Part shown: in pieces, positions 6,388 to 13,513 of the stretch
Layout of the letters: every line of letters starts with the position of its first letter
Numbering within the stretch: the stretch's first letter is position 1
Assembly (NCBI GenBank): GCA_030598065.1
Contig: JAUVQR010000008.1
Span: forward strand, 1-19,493
Length of the DNA stretch: 19,493 nt
Source: Planctomycetota bacterium
GTDB taxonomy: Bacteria > Planctomycetota > Brocadiia > Brocadiales > Bathyanammoxibiaceae
Direction of reading: 5' to 3'
Made by a program: the position numbers and the translations under genes
Notes under the pieces: model-generated
The model's input: the letters and a program-made list of their open reading frames with translations, nothing else
Told to the model about the DNA's origin: nothing
The model's database searches: none

Positions 6388-7707
6388 ATGCACATCAAGA
6401 GATGGCCAAAGAGATTCTTGCTTGTCTCCACAATAATAATAACCGCCGTGCTAGTCTGCTCGCAGTTTGCCCGCGCGGAGACCGCCGTGGATTTGTACAA
6501 CAAGGGCCTTGAGATGCACCGGTCCGGCAAGTATGAGGAGGCGCTTGAATACTTCGACAAGGCGATTGTGGCCGACCCGGAGCTGGCGCAGGTGTGGAAT
6601 AACAGGGGTGGGACCCTGGCAGGGCTGGGCAGGTATCAGGAGGCGATTGAGAGCTACGAAAAGGCCATCGAGTTCGACCCGAAACTCACTATCGCCTGGC
6701 TAAACAAGGGCGGGTCCCTGTCGATGCTGGGCAGGTACAAGGAGGCCGTCGAGTGCTACGACATGGCGCTGCGGCTCGAACCCAAGTTGGCTGACGCGTG
6801 GTTCGGAAAGGCTTTGGCGCTGCAGGATCTGGGCAGGTATGAGGAGGCTATCAAAGCATACGACACGGCGCTTGAGCTCGACCCGACATTTATATCGGCA
6901 TGGGGCAGCAAGGGCGCTATGCTGACCGAACTCGGCAGGTATGACGAAGCGATTGAATGCTATGACAAGTACCTGGTGCTTGACCCGGACAACTACACTA
7001 CATGGTACAACAAGGGGCAGGCTCTGAATCTGTCGGGCAGGTACCGGAAGGCCGCCGAATGTTATACAAAGGTACTGGAGATTAACCCCAATATCTCGCA
7101 GGCATGGGCCAGCAAGGGCAGCGCTCTGGCCATGTCAGAGCAGTACCAGGAAGCCATTAACTGCCTGGACCGGGCGGTAGAGCTAAACCCGAACGACGTC
7201 GACGCATGGTACAACAAAGGGGCGGTACTGGATATACTGGGCAGGTACCAGGAGGCCGTTGAGGCCTACGACAAGGCGTTGGAGATTGACCCGCAGTCTG
7301 TACTCGCGTGGTCTACCAAGGCCAAGACCCTGGGCAAGTTGGACAGGTACCAGGAGGCAATCGATTGTTACGACAAGGTGTTGGAGATAGGCGTGCCCCT
7401 GTCTGATGAATGGTTCAACCAGAGTATGGCCCTTCTGAAATCGGAAAATAACGAAGAGGCGCTTGTATACGTCGCCAAAGCGCTTGAGATGGACACGAAG
7501 AATGCCAGGGCATGGAGCAACAAGGGCCTTCTCCTGGCCAAGATGGGTAAACAGAAGGAAGCGCTCGTTTGTTACGACAACGCCCTGAATATAGACACCG
7601 GCCACGTACCGGATTGGAGCGAAGACGACGTGCCTCTCTCAGAAACACCCGAATACGCAGAAGCAGAAGCAAAGGCAATCGGCGCGATAGGCGGACAGGG
7701 ACAGTAG
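6388..7707 (+). CDS. Exported tetratricopeptide-repeat protein with 11 tandem TPRs
   Basis: The 439-residue protein begins with a signal peptide: basic start (HIKRWPKRF), a hydrophobic core, and probable cleavage after ARA near residue 29. It continues as 11 consecutive 34-residue TPR units of the pattern AWxNKGxxLxxLGRYxEAI, then xCYDKALELDPN. The repeats are contiguous without linkers; the last partial unit degenerates into SEDDVPLSETPEY and an acidic/Gly-rich tail. TPR arrays bind partner proteins, so it is probably a periplasmic (or outer compartment) scaffold. The ATG at 6388 is chosen because GGAG lies 8 bases upstream and the signal peptide starts there; an in-frame ATG at 6268 would overlap the end of ahbB. 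A second TPR protein with a similar leader follows. The specific partner is unknown. Confidence 0.88.
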   Translation: MHIKRWPKRFLLVSTIIITAVLVCSQFARAETAVDLYNKGLEMHRSGKYEEALEYFDKAIVADPELAQVWNNRGGTLAGLGRYQEAIESYEKAIEFDPKLTIAWLNKGGSLSMLGRYKEAVECYDMALRLEPKLADAWFGKALALQDLGRYEEAIKAYDTALELDPTFISAWGSKGAMLTELGRYDEAIECYDKYLVLDPDNYTTWYNKGQALNLSGRYRKAAECYTKVLEINPNISQAWASKGSALAMSEQYQEAINCLDRAVELNPNDVDAWYNKGAVLDILGRYQEAVEAYDKALEIDPQSVLAWSTKAKTLGKLDRYQEAIDCYDKVLEIGVPLSDEWFNQSMALLKSENNEEALVYVAKALEMDTKNARAWSNKGLLLAKMGKQKEALVCYDNALNIDTGHVPDWSEDDVPLSETPEYAEAEAKAIGAIGGQGQ

Positions 7708-7755
7708 CGCCCAACTCCCCAAAGGGGCGGCCACCGTCAGGCAGCGTCAGACAAC

Positions 7756-7794
7756 GCCACATAACGACAAACCATAGGGGTGTGGCATTCCACA
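7756..7794 (+). promoter_or_regulatory. Mutually exclusive hairpins in the leader of the second TPR gene
   Basis: GCCACA (7756-7761) can pair with TGTGGC (7781-7786). The same central strand TGTGG (7781-7785) can instead pair with CCACA (7790-7794) across a CATT loop. The two hairpins cannot coexist. They lie within the 142-base gap between the TPR genes. No T-run follows, so attenuation is only a possibility. Confidence 0.25.
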
Positions 7795-7849
7795 TAAATG
7801 CGTCCACAGGCTAGAGAAAAGACCCAATAAAAACCGGGAGACAGCGGCT

Positions 7850-8261
7850 ATGCGCGTCAATATATTGTTTCGCAGGTATCTAGTGTTAACCGTGGCAACG
7901 GCCATCATCCTTTTAGGGCAGCAAGGCGCTCAGGCGGAGACCGCAAGGGAATGGTTCGACAAGGGCATTGACCTGACCGATGTAGGCATGTATGAAGAGG
8001 CCATTGAGGCATACGACAGGGCGCTTGAACTCGACCCGAATAACGCGGAGGCGTGGAACAAACAAGGGCCTTACACTCGCATCTATGGAGAGAGACGAGG
8101 AGGCCGTCGAGTGCTACGACAAGGCTATAGAGAATGACCCGAACTACGCCGACGCATGGTTCAACAAGGCCATGACGCTCGAAGACCTGGGCCGGTCAGA
8201 AGAGGCCGAAAAATGTTTTTTTAAGGCTGAGGAACTTGACCCAATGTATATGTTTTTTTAG
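7850..8261 (+). pseudogene. Second exported TPR protein, interrupted by a frameshift
   Basis: The start has GGGAG (7836-7840) 9 bases before the ATG, then a signal peptide ending near GAQAETA, and TPR units as in the neighbour. In the first frame the unit breaks at AEAWNKQGPYTRI and stops at 8137. The adjacent frame supplies the missing half as NKGLTLASMERDEEAVECYD, followed by another TPR (YADAWFNKAMTLEDLGR), ending MYMFF at 8261. Removing one A from the AACAAACAAG run at 8060-8062 restores AWNNKGLTL and an open protein of 136 residues with three TPRs. Frameshifted gene or sequencing error are the likely explanations; programmed frameshifting is less likely because no slippery heptamer is evident. 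It is a short paralogue of the upstream TPR gene. Confidence 0.75.
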
Positions 8262-8293
8262 TCAACAAGGGCTGGGCAGGCAAACGGAAGGAT

Positions 8294-8743
8294 TTATTTT
8301 GTGAGTTTTTTTGCGTATCTGGCTATGAGCGATTCCTGCTCGGTGGTTTCTATGGAGCCGGGACGTTTGTTGCGCACCTCGTCAATGGCCTTTGCGGCAC
8401 CGTAGCCCTGGTGCACCAGGTAACAGGCAAGCATGGTACCCGTCCTGCCGGCCCCGGCGCCGCAGTGTACCGCCACTTTCTTGCCCTTCTTTCTCATACT
8501 GACGGTAAATTCCACGAACTCGTCAACCTGCTCCATGGTGGGTGCGGTCAGGTCTTCGATGGGTACGTGCTTATACTCAAAGCCAAACTCTTCGATGAGG
8601 ATATTATTGAGAGGAATCTCTGTGAGAGATACTATCGCCTCTATGTCGTTATCTTTGAGGAATTCAAAATCGCTTACGCTAGCGGAGGGCCTTGCCATAC
8701 CCGCTATCTCATTCGGCAAGAACCAGCTAAAATTCCTGGGCAT
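8294..8743 (-). CDS. Dual-specificity protein phosphatase, DUSP23-like
   Basis: This 149-residue cysteine phosphatase has the signature VHCGAGAGRTG (H93, nucleophile C94, R100) and a candidate general-acid D64 in IEDLTAPT. Outside the active site it follows DUSP23: FSWFLPNEIAGMARP at the start, IVSLTE, GTMLACYLV after the signature, and RPGSIETTEQE near the end. No signal peptide is present. It could remove phosphate from proteins on Tyr/Ser/Thr or from another phosphate ester; the substrate is unknown. It lies 31 bases after the HIT gene and is the last gene of the ribosomal operon transcript. It converges with the TPR gene across a 32-base gap in which no terminator hairpin was found. Confidence 0.87.
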   Translation of the reverse strand: MPRNFSWFLPNEIAGMARPSASVSDFEFLKDNDIEAIVSLTEIPLNNILIEEFGFEYKHVPIEDLTAPTMEQVDEFVEFTVSMRKKGKKVAVHCGAGAGRTGTMLACYLVHQGYGAAKAIDEVRNKRPGSIETTEQESLIARYAKKLTK

Positions 8744-8774
8744 ACCACCGACCTCGCAAAACAGTATTAAATGA

Positions 8775-9191
8775 CTACTCCCCCAGGGCCTTCATGATGC
8801 CCCACTGCATTCTGTCCATCTCTCCTTCCGAATACCTTCCCTGCCTCCATCCGAAGTGAAAGCCGTCGTCCTTATGTCGCGGGATGATATGCACGTGGAC
8901 GTGTGGGACCGTCTGCCCGGCGCAGGCGTTGTTGGTCTGAAATATGTTGAGCCCGTCCGCGTTGGTGACTTCGGCAACGGCCTTGGCCAGGGCCGGCACC
9001 TTTTCCATCACCTTTGCCAGCTCCTTACCGGGGATATCCATCACGGTTTCGTAGTGTTTCTTGGGAAGTACCAGGATGTGTCCGTGGTTCACAGGGTTTA
9101 TGTCAAGGAAGGAAATGGTCTTGCTGTCTTCGGTCAGCTTTACCGCCGGGAGTTCCCCGTTGATTATCTTGCAGAATATGCAGTCCTTCAT
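8775..9191 (-). CDS. HIT-family nucleotide hydrolase or transferase (Hint-like)
   Basis: This 138-residue protein carries the histidine triad HVHVHIIPR (H97, H99, H101). An N-terminal CIFC (C4, C7) may bind zinc together with histidines, as in other CxxC-type HIT proteins. The body matches Hint enzymes: FLDINPVNHGHILVLPKKH and NNACAGQTVPH. Hint proteins hydrolyse phosphoramidates of nucleotides such as AMP-lysine. The start codon overlaps the L17 stop codon (TAATG), so translation is probably coupled to L17. Placement in the alpha operon is unusual but is not functional evidence. Confidence 0.92.
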   Translation of the reverse strand: MKDCIFCKIINGELPAVKLTEDSKTISFLDINPVNHGHILVLPKKHYETVMDIPGKELAKVMEKVPALAKAVAEVTNADGLNIFQTNNACAGQTVPHVHVHIIPRHKDDGFHFGWRQGRYSEGEMDRMQWGIMKALGE

Positions 9192-10027
9192 TACTCTTCT
9201 TCTTTCTGCTCTTCTTGTTCTTTTTCTTCTTTGGCCTCTTGTTTTGTCTGAGTCTTCTTGTTTTCCTGCGTCTTCTGTCCTTCTTCCGCCGTCTTTTCCC
9301 CGGCACCAGCTCCGGCCGGTTTGGCGGCCTTTGCCGCGGCGGGAGGAGGGCCGGACGGCTTCACGGTCTCTTTCTCTTTTGCTTTCTTCTCCTCCGCCTG
9401 TGCCGACTCGGCCTCTTTAGCCTTTGCGGCCTGCGGCTTTTCCCCCCGTGGTTTCTTCGGTTTCGCCTTCGGAGCCTCCGGTTTTACTTCTACCTCCTCC
9501 ACCTTTGGCTCCTCTCCGACACCTTCTACCAGTTCAAAAATCACCCTGTTGGCGTTGTCACCCAGACGGTTTCCTATAAGGCGGAGTTTCCTGTCTACCC
9601 CCTCCATCTTGTATTCCAGCTCCTGTATCTTACCCACCTTGCCACCGGTAAGCACGCCCAACCTGCTCCCGGAGAGACGGATTATCCTGGTGTACCCTCC
9701 ATTCCTTGTGAGGTATCTCTGCGCTATGCCGCCGCTTTCACGCCACTTGCCCTCGCCGACCAACTTCCTGGTCAACTCCTTATCCTGAAGCCTCGACAGG
9801 ATCATCCGGTAATAATGCACGTAGGCAGACCTGTCCGTATCTCTCTTTGAGACGGCCTTTCTGGCAAGGGTAATGAGTTTCTCAGCGAACGGTCTTATCT
9901 CCTTGGCCTTGGGCATGGTGGTAACAATCCTGCCGTGAGTAAACAGGCTGGCGGCCAGATTGCGGCGTAAGGCGACCCTGTGGCTCGACGTCCTGCTAAG
10001 GCGTCTTCCCTTCACCCTATGTCTCAT
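9191..10027 (-). CDS. rplQ: 50S ribosomal protein L17 with internal insert and long charged tail
   Basis: The N-terminal 118 residues are classic L17: MRHRVKGRRLSRTSSHR, FTHGRIVTTMPKAKE, EGGIAQRY-type and GGYTRIIRL. L17 sits near the peptide exit tunnel of the large subunit. Two features depart from the family norm of about 120 residues. About 34 residues (roughly 119-152) are inserted before the final RLGDNANRVIFELVEG strand. After residue 170 comes a tail of about 109 residues almost entirely of Lys, Glu, Ala, Pro and Gln, likely disordered. Its start overlaps the rpoA stop by 11 bases and its stop overlaps the HIT start, as expected for the end of the alpha operon. No frameshift explains the tail, because the frame remains open with consistent codon use. 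Confidence 0.93.
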   Translation of the reverse strand: MRHRVKGRRLSRTSSHRVALRRNLAASLFTHGRIVTTMPKAKEIRPFAEKLITLARKAVSKRDTDRSAYVHYYRMILSRLQDKELTRKLVGEGKWRESGGIAQRYLTRNGGYTRIIRLSGSRLGVLTGGKVGKIQELEYKMEGVDRKLRLIGNRLGDNANRVIFELVEGVGEEPKVEEVEVKPEAPKAKPKKPRGEKPQAAKAKEAESAQAEEKKAKEKETVKPSGPPPAAAKAAKPAGAGAGEKTAEEGQKTQENKKTQTKQEAKEEKEQEEQKEEE

Positions 10028-11036
10028 GTGACCCTACCTTCTCCTTCTTCGCCATACCTAAAGACATTCCGAGCTGGGCCAGTTTTTTATTTACCTCTTT
10101 CAACGTCGTCCTTCCAAAGTTCCGTATCGCCAGCACCTCTTCTTCCGTAAGTGACACAAGCTCCCCTATCGTCTTTATCTTCGCCGCCTCCAGACAGTTG
10201 GAAGCGCGCACGGAGAGATCAAGGTCTGCCACCAGCTTATTCAGCTTTTCCTGCAGTTCGTCCGTAATCTCGTCCTCCGGCTTGGACTCTTCCAGGCTGG
10301 GCCTTGCATCCAGTCGCGGCAGCTCGCGCCCCACATCGAAATACTGTATGAAGGGGTTAAGATGCTTTCTCAGGATCTTGGACGCCTCTACCAACGCCAT
10401 CTCAGGCGTGACGATGCCGTTGGTCCATATCTCCATAATCAGCTTATCGTAATTGGTTTTCCTGCCTACCCTGGTATCCTCCGTGTAGAACTTAACCTTC
10501 CTCACGGGGGAGAATACGGAGTCAATGGTAATCAGGCCTATCTCCGGCTCTTCAGGCTCGTTCTCTTCAGCGGTCACATAGCCGCGTCCCTTCTTCACCT
10601 CCATCTCCACCTTAAAGGCCACGTTTTCCGAGAGGGTCGCTATGTGCAGGTCAGAATTCACTATCTCGGCGTCGCCTTCCGTAACGATATCCTTCGCCTT
10701 TATTTCACCCTTCTTACGGACATCTATCTTCATCTTTCTCGGCTGGTCGTCCTGAAGTTTCACGACAACGGACTTTATGTTGAGTATGATGTCCGTCACG
10801 TCCTCTACTATCCCCGGAATATACGTGAACTCGTGCTTTACACCCTCGATCCTTACGGAGGTAACGGCACTACCCTCCAAAGACGACAGAAGAACTCTCC
10901 GGAGGCTGTTACCGATGGTGATTCCGTAGCCCCTTTCAAAGGGCTCCGCGACGAATTTCCCATAGGTACCAGTCACTGTCTCCCGGTCTACTGTAATGCG
11001 AGTCGGTAGCTCAAAGCCCCTCCACCGAATTCGCAT
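10017..11036 (-). CDS. rpoA: DNA-directed RNA polymerase subunit alpha
   Basis: This is the alpha subunit, which nucleates RNA polymerase assembly and contacts activators and UP-element DNA. The 339 residues show the N-terminal domain (EPFERGYGITIGNSLRRVLL, the dimerisation helix) and the C-terminal domain near residues 272-328 (SVRASNCLEAAKIKTIGELV, then RNFGRTTLKEV and LGMSLGM). R277, N280 and C281 correspond to E. coli R265, N268 and C269, so UP-element recognition should be retained. Length is about ten residues above E. coli. A GGGAGG sits just upstream, preceded by the 10-bp stem-loop at 11051-11084 in the S4-rpoA gap. Confidence 0.97.
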   Translation of the reverse strand: MRIRWRGFELPTRITVDRETVTGTYGKFVAEPFERGYGITIGNSLRRVLLSSLEGSAVTSVRIEGVKHEFTYIPGIVEDVTDIILNIKSVVVKLQDDQPRKMKIDVRKKGEIKAKDIVTEGDAEIVNSDLHIATLSENVAFKVEMEVKKGRGYVTAEENEPEEPEIGLITIDSVFSPVRKVKFYTEDTRVGRKTNYDKLIMEIWTNGIVTPEMALVEASKILRKHLNPFIQYFDVGRELPRLDARPSLEESKPEDEITDELQEKLNKLVADLDLSVRASNCLEAAKIKTIGELVSLTEEEVLAIRNFGRTTLKEVNKKLAQLGMSLGMAKKEKVGSHET

Positions 11037-11050
11037 ATCTACCTCCCATC

Positions 11051-11084
11051 TAAAAGCTTATTTTTGCCTAAGGGTAAGCTTTTA
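11051..11084 (-). promoter_or_regulatory. Perfect 10-bp stem-loop between rpsD and rpoA
   Basis: TAAAAGCTTA (11051-11060) and TAAGCTTTTA (11075-11084) are perfect complements with a 14-base loop that contains CCTTAGG on the minus strand. It lies in the 73-base gap after the S4 stop and immediately before the GGGAGG and ATG of rpoA. It could be an RNA processing, attenuation or mRNA-stability element. The stem is AT-rich with no U-tract, so a strong terminator is unlikely. An operator role on DNA is an alternative. Confidence 0.5.
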
Positions 11085-11109
11085 TTATCTGACCCTTTCT
11101 CACACAATC

Positions 11110-11736
11110 TTATTTAGAACAGAGCTCTACCACCAGCTGTTCTTGTACAGGAGCCGAGACCTCTTCCCTCGCCGGCAGCCTGAGCACCCTGGTCTGCGGG
11201 GTGTCCTTATCCAATTCCAGCCACTGTGAATCAAAACGTGATGAATAGCTCTGGATGTTGGTCTTTACCAACTCCATACTCTGTTTCCTTGCGGACGGTT
11301 TAATTACGTCACCTACCCTCACAAGGTAGGAAGGAATGTCAAGTCGTCTGCCGTTCACGGTAATATGGCCGTAGCCGATTATCTGCTTGGCCTCCTTTCT
11401 CGAAGCCGCGAAACTAAGGAGACAAAGCACATTGTCTATACGCCTTTCCAGCAGAATCAGGAGATTCTCTCCCGTGTTGCCCTTTTGCCTTTCGGCCTTT
11501 TCGAAATACCTTCTAAAGGGTCTTTCCATCAGACCATAGTACCTTTTTAGCTTCTGTTTCTCCCTGAACTGTAACCCATACTTTGACATCTTACCCCTGC
11601 GCCAGAAGTGCTGACCGGGCACGGTTTTTCTCTTAGTAACTGGGCACTTTACGGTAAAGCAGCGATTCCCCTTTAGAAACAACTTTACCCCTTCGCGCCT
11701 GCATAACCTACACGATGGCCCGGTGTATTTGCCCAT
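11110..11736 (-). CDS. rpsD: 30S ribosomal protein S4
   Basis: S4 is a primary 16S rRNA-binding protein that starts small-subunit assembly. The 208-residue product has the zinc-type N-terminus with C9, C12, C26 and C31 (CRLC, CFTVKC) and MSKYGLQFREKQKLKRYYG. The S4 RNA-binding domain (LERRIDNVLCLLSFAASRKEAKQIIGYGHITVNG) and a normal C-terminus follow. It lies 6 bases after S11 and before the rpoA stem-loop. In E. coli S4 represses the alpha operon post-transcriptionally; no equivalent site was recognised here. Confidence 0.97.
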   Translation of the reverse strand: MGKYTGPSCRLCRREGVKLFLKGNRCFTVKCPVTKRKTVPGQHFWRRGKMSKYGLQFREKQKLKRYYGLMERPFRRYFEKAERQKGNTGENLLILLERRIDNVLCLLSFAASRKEAKQIIGYGHITVNGRRLDIPSYLVRVGDVIKPSARKQSMELVKTNIQSYSSRFDSQWLELDKDTPQTRVLRLPAREEVSAPVQEQLVVELCSK

Positions 11737-11742
11737 GCCCTG

Positions 11743-12123
11743 CTACACCCTCCTTTTCTTCTTCGGACGACAACCGTTATGGGGTAACGGTGTGACGTCC
11801 TCTATGGACTTCACACTAAGCCCGGCCACCTGAAGCGCCGTGATAGCGGATTCCCTGCCGGAACCAGGCCCTTTAACCTTTATGTCCAGCTCGGAGATAC
11901 CCTGCTTTCGCGCCTTGTCGGCCACGTTCTCGGCGGCTTTCTGCGCAGCAAACGGCGTGCTCTTTCTGGAACCCTTAAAGCCAACCGTGCCGGCCGACGC
12001 CCAGCATATGGTCTCCCCGTTCAAGTCCGTTATGTTGATGAACGTATTATTAAAAGTAGCCTTTATATGGGCTACCGCCCGGCTTATGTTACGGCGTATC
12101 TTCTTTTTTCCTGCCTTAGCCAT
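11743..12123 (-). CDS. rpsK: 30S ribosomal protein S11
   Basis: S11 is a small-subunit platform protein close to the mRNA exit and E site. The 126-residue product begins MAKAGKKKIRRNISRAVAHI and contains NNTFINITDLNGETICWASAG, a long helical centre, KGPGSGRESAI, and the end PHNGCRPKKKRRV. ATG 12123 is chosen over an upstream TTG (12246) because GGAGAGGA lies 6 bases before it and homologues start here. It is separated from the upstream methyltransferase gene by 119 bases in which no other gene was recognised. Confidence 0.97.
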   Translation of the reverse strand: MAKAGKKKIRRNISRAVAHIKATFNNTFINITDLNGETICWASAGTVGFKGSRKSTPFAAQKAAENVADKARKQGISELDIKVKGPGSGRESAITALQVAGLSVKSIEDVTPLPHNGCRPKKKRRV

Positions 12124-12242
12124 TAACCGTCCTCTCCATGGAAAAGTTCGGGAAGGAAATCCTCTAAAACCGAGCGAACTCCTAACTCGCGGCATAAAGC
12201 CCTGTAACCGTCCATCCCCTTCCGCTTCCCGGACCTCAACCT

Positions 12243-12968
12243 TCAAGCCGTGATAACGAGGTTCTTTGGCGTTACCATGGGCGACACCATCTCATGAAAC
12301 TCAACGTGATAGCCGGCGCCTTTCAGGACCTGTGCCCGCAGGGTCTCGGTCAAGAGGTCCGCGAAGCGGTAGCGCAGCAGACCGAAATCAGTAAGGTCCT
12401 TTAACGGCTGAGTCCGTTTTATCTGGCCCCTGAGCTGATTCTGGCAACACGGCACCACCATAATGTACCGGGCATCATATCTTATGCCTCTTGCTATGGC
12501 CTCGTCCGTGGCCTTGTCGCAGGCGTGAAGGGCGATGACTACGTCTATCTTCTTGTCTCCATGGTCATCGAACTCGAGTGTCCTTCCGTGCGTAAAGCTC
12601 ATGTTGTCATAACCCAGCCCTGCGGCAATCCTACGGCATTTCTCTACAAGCGGGCCGGAGATGTCAACCCCATAGAACGTGCACTCTACTCCCTCCAACT
12701 CCTTCAGTAGCCGGTTGAGGGCAAAGGAGAGGTATGACTTCCCGCATGAACACTCCAGGAAGACCGTGTCTTCACCCACCCCGTCTCTCAGCATGCGCAG
12801 GATGTGAGAAGAGAAACCGACAGTTTCCCTGAATTTCTTCAGCTCTCTGCGGTTGACACCCCCGTCAGGACCTTCCCACCTGAGCGGGCGGAGAAACTCC
12901 CTTGAGGAAGACAATACCCCGGAGAGCACCTCGGTATCATACGCAGTTTCTTGTATGGCAACGTCCAT
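12243..12968 (-). CDS. SAM-dependent methyltransferase (Methyltransf_32-like) inserted in the alpha operon
   Basis: This 241-residue protein has a Rossmann methyltransferase fold. Motif I is FLECSCGKSYLSFAL (residues 70-84) and the acidic strand-2 motif is FYGVDIS (98-104). IDVVIALHACDKATDEAI (141-158) and VVPCCQ (171-176) are the hallmarks of the Methyltransf_32 family, whose substrates include RNA and protein but are often unknown. Residues 1-65 form a helical N-terminal region. It begins three bases after the S13 stop codon and is probably translated from the same mRNA. S13-S11-S4-RpoA-L17 is normally contiguous, so this is an insertion. A role in modifying a ribosomal protein or rRNA is inferred from position only. 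Confidence 0.83.
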   Translation of the reverse strand: MDVAIQETAYDTEVLSGVLSSSREFLRPLRWEGPDGGVNRRELKKFRETVGFSSHILRMLRDGVGEDTVFLECSCGKSYLSFALNRLLKELEGVECTFYGVDISGPLVEKCRRIAAGLGYDNMSFTHGRTLEFDDHGDKKIDVVIALHACDKATDEAIARGIRYDARYIMVVPCCQNQLRGQIKRTQPLKDLTDFGLLRYRFADLLTETLRAQVLKGAGYHVEFHEMVSPMVTPKNLVITA

Positions 12969-12971
12969 CTT

Positions 12972-13349
12972 TTATTTCTCGGTCCCCTTCTTCCCCGCCA
13001 CCGTTCGCTTCTTGCCCTTTCTTGTGCGGGCATTCGTACTTGTTCTCTGGCCCCTTACCGGCAGACCCATCCTGTGCCGCAGGCCTCTGTAGCTGCCTAT
13101 GTTCCTCAACAGGGCTATGTTCTGACTGTCCTGGCGCCTGAGAGAGCCCTCGACGACGTAGTTTTTTTCTATGTGGGCGCCCAGCATACTCAGCTGGTCT
13201 TCGTGCAGCTCCTTTGCGCGAACGTTCTCTTCTATATTAAGCTCTTTTAGTATTTTTCCGGAAAGGGTCCTCCCCACACCGTATATATACGTGAGCGAAA
13301 TCGCTATCGGTTTATCAGGCGGTATGTCTGTTCCCGCAATCCTGGGCAT
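12972..13349 (-). CDS. rpsM: 30S ribosomal protein S13
   Basis: S13 sits in the small-subunit head and bridges to L5. The 125 residues run from MPRIAGTDIPPDKPIAISLTYIYGVG through a typical central region and SYRGLRHRMGLPVRGQRTSTNARTRKG to a Lys-rich end. All of this is standard. It lies 18 bases after L36 and ends three bases before the methyltransferase start. Confidence 0.97.
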   Translation of the reverse strand: MPRIAGTDIPPDKPIAISLTYIYGVGRTLSGKILKELNIEENVRAKELHEDQLSMLGAHIEKNYVVEGSLRRQDSQNIALLRNIGSYRGLRHRMGLPVRGQRTSTNARTRKGKKRTVAGKKGTEK

Positions 13350-13367
13350 ATATACCTCTTTTCTTTC

Positions 13368-13481
13368 TTATCCCTGACGCTGCTTGTGCCTTGGATTAGT
13401 GCAGATAACGCGGACGACTTTCTTCCGCTTGATTATCTTGCAGTTCTCACAGATACGTTTTACTGAAGCCCTTACCTTCAT
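13368..13481 (-). CDS. rpmJ: 50S ribosomal protein L36
   Basis: The 37-residue protein MKVRASVKRICENCKIIKRK continues to CTNPRHKQRQG and is the zinc-ribbon C+ form: C11, C14, C27 and H32. It binds 23S rRNA near the peptidyl transferase region. It fills the gap between IF-1 and S13, as in most bacterial alpha operons. Length and ends match the family exactly. Confidence 0.95.
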   Translation of the reverse strand: MKVRASVKRICENCKIIKRKKVVRVICTNPRHKQRQG

Positions 13482-13513
13482 GTGTCCGGTCCAGCACCTT
13501 TCCGCCGCCGGCG

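Noticed and set aside
6478..7605. CRISPR-like array suggested by regular DNA repeats
   Set aside because: The period is 102 bases in frame with a TPR protein; repeats are divergent and there are no unique spacers.
8200..8312. Transcription terminator in the convergent gap with T-runs
   Set aside because: The T-runs belong to codons of the two converging genes and no GC-rich stem precedes them.
9215..9850. Long plus-strand open frames opposite L17 rich in Phe, Leu and Cys
   Set aside because: They are the complement of the Lys/Glu/Ala codons of the L17 tail and have no supporting start or homology.
12124..12242. Leader element or hidden gene between the methyltransferase and S11
   Set aside because: No coherent open frame, strong stem or promoter pair was found beyond the S11 ribosome binding site.
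12124..12246. N-terminal extension of S11 from a TTG at 12246
   Set aside because: S11 homologues begin at the ATG at 12123, which has GGAGAGGA six bases upstream. The extension has no similarity to S11 and overlaps the methyltransferase end.
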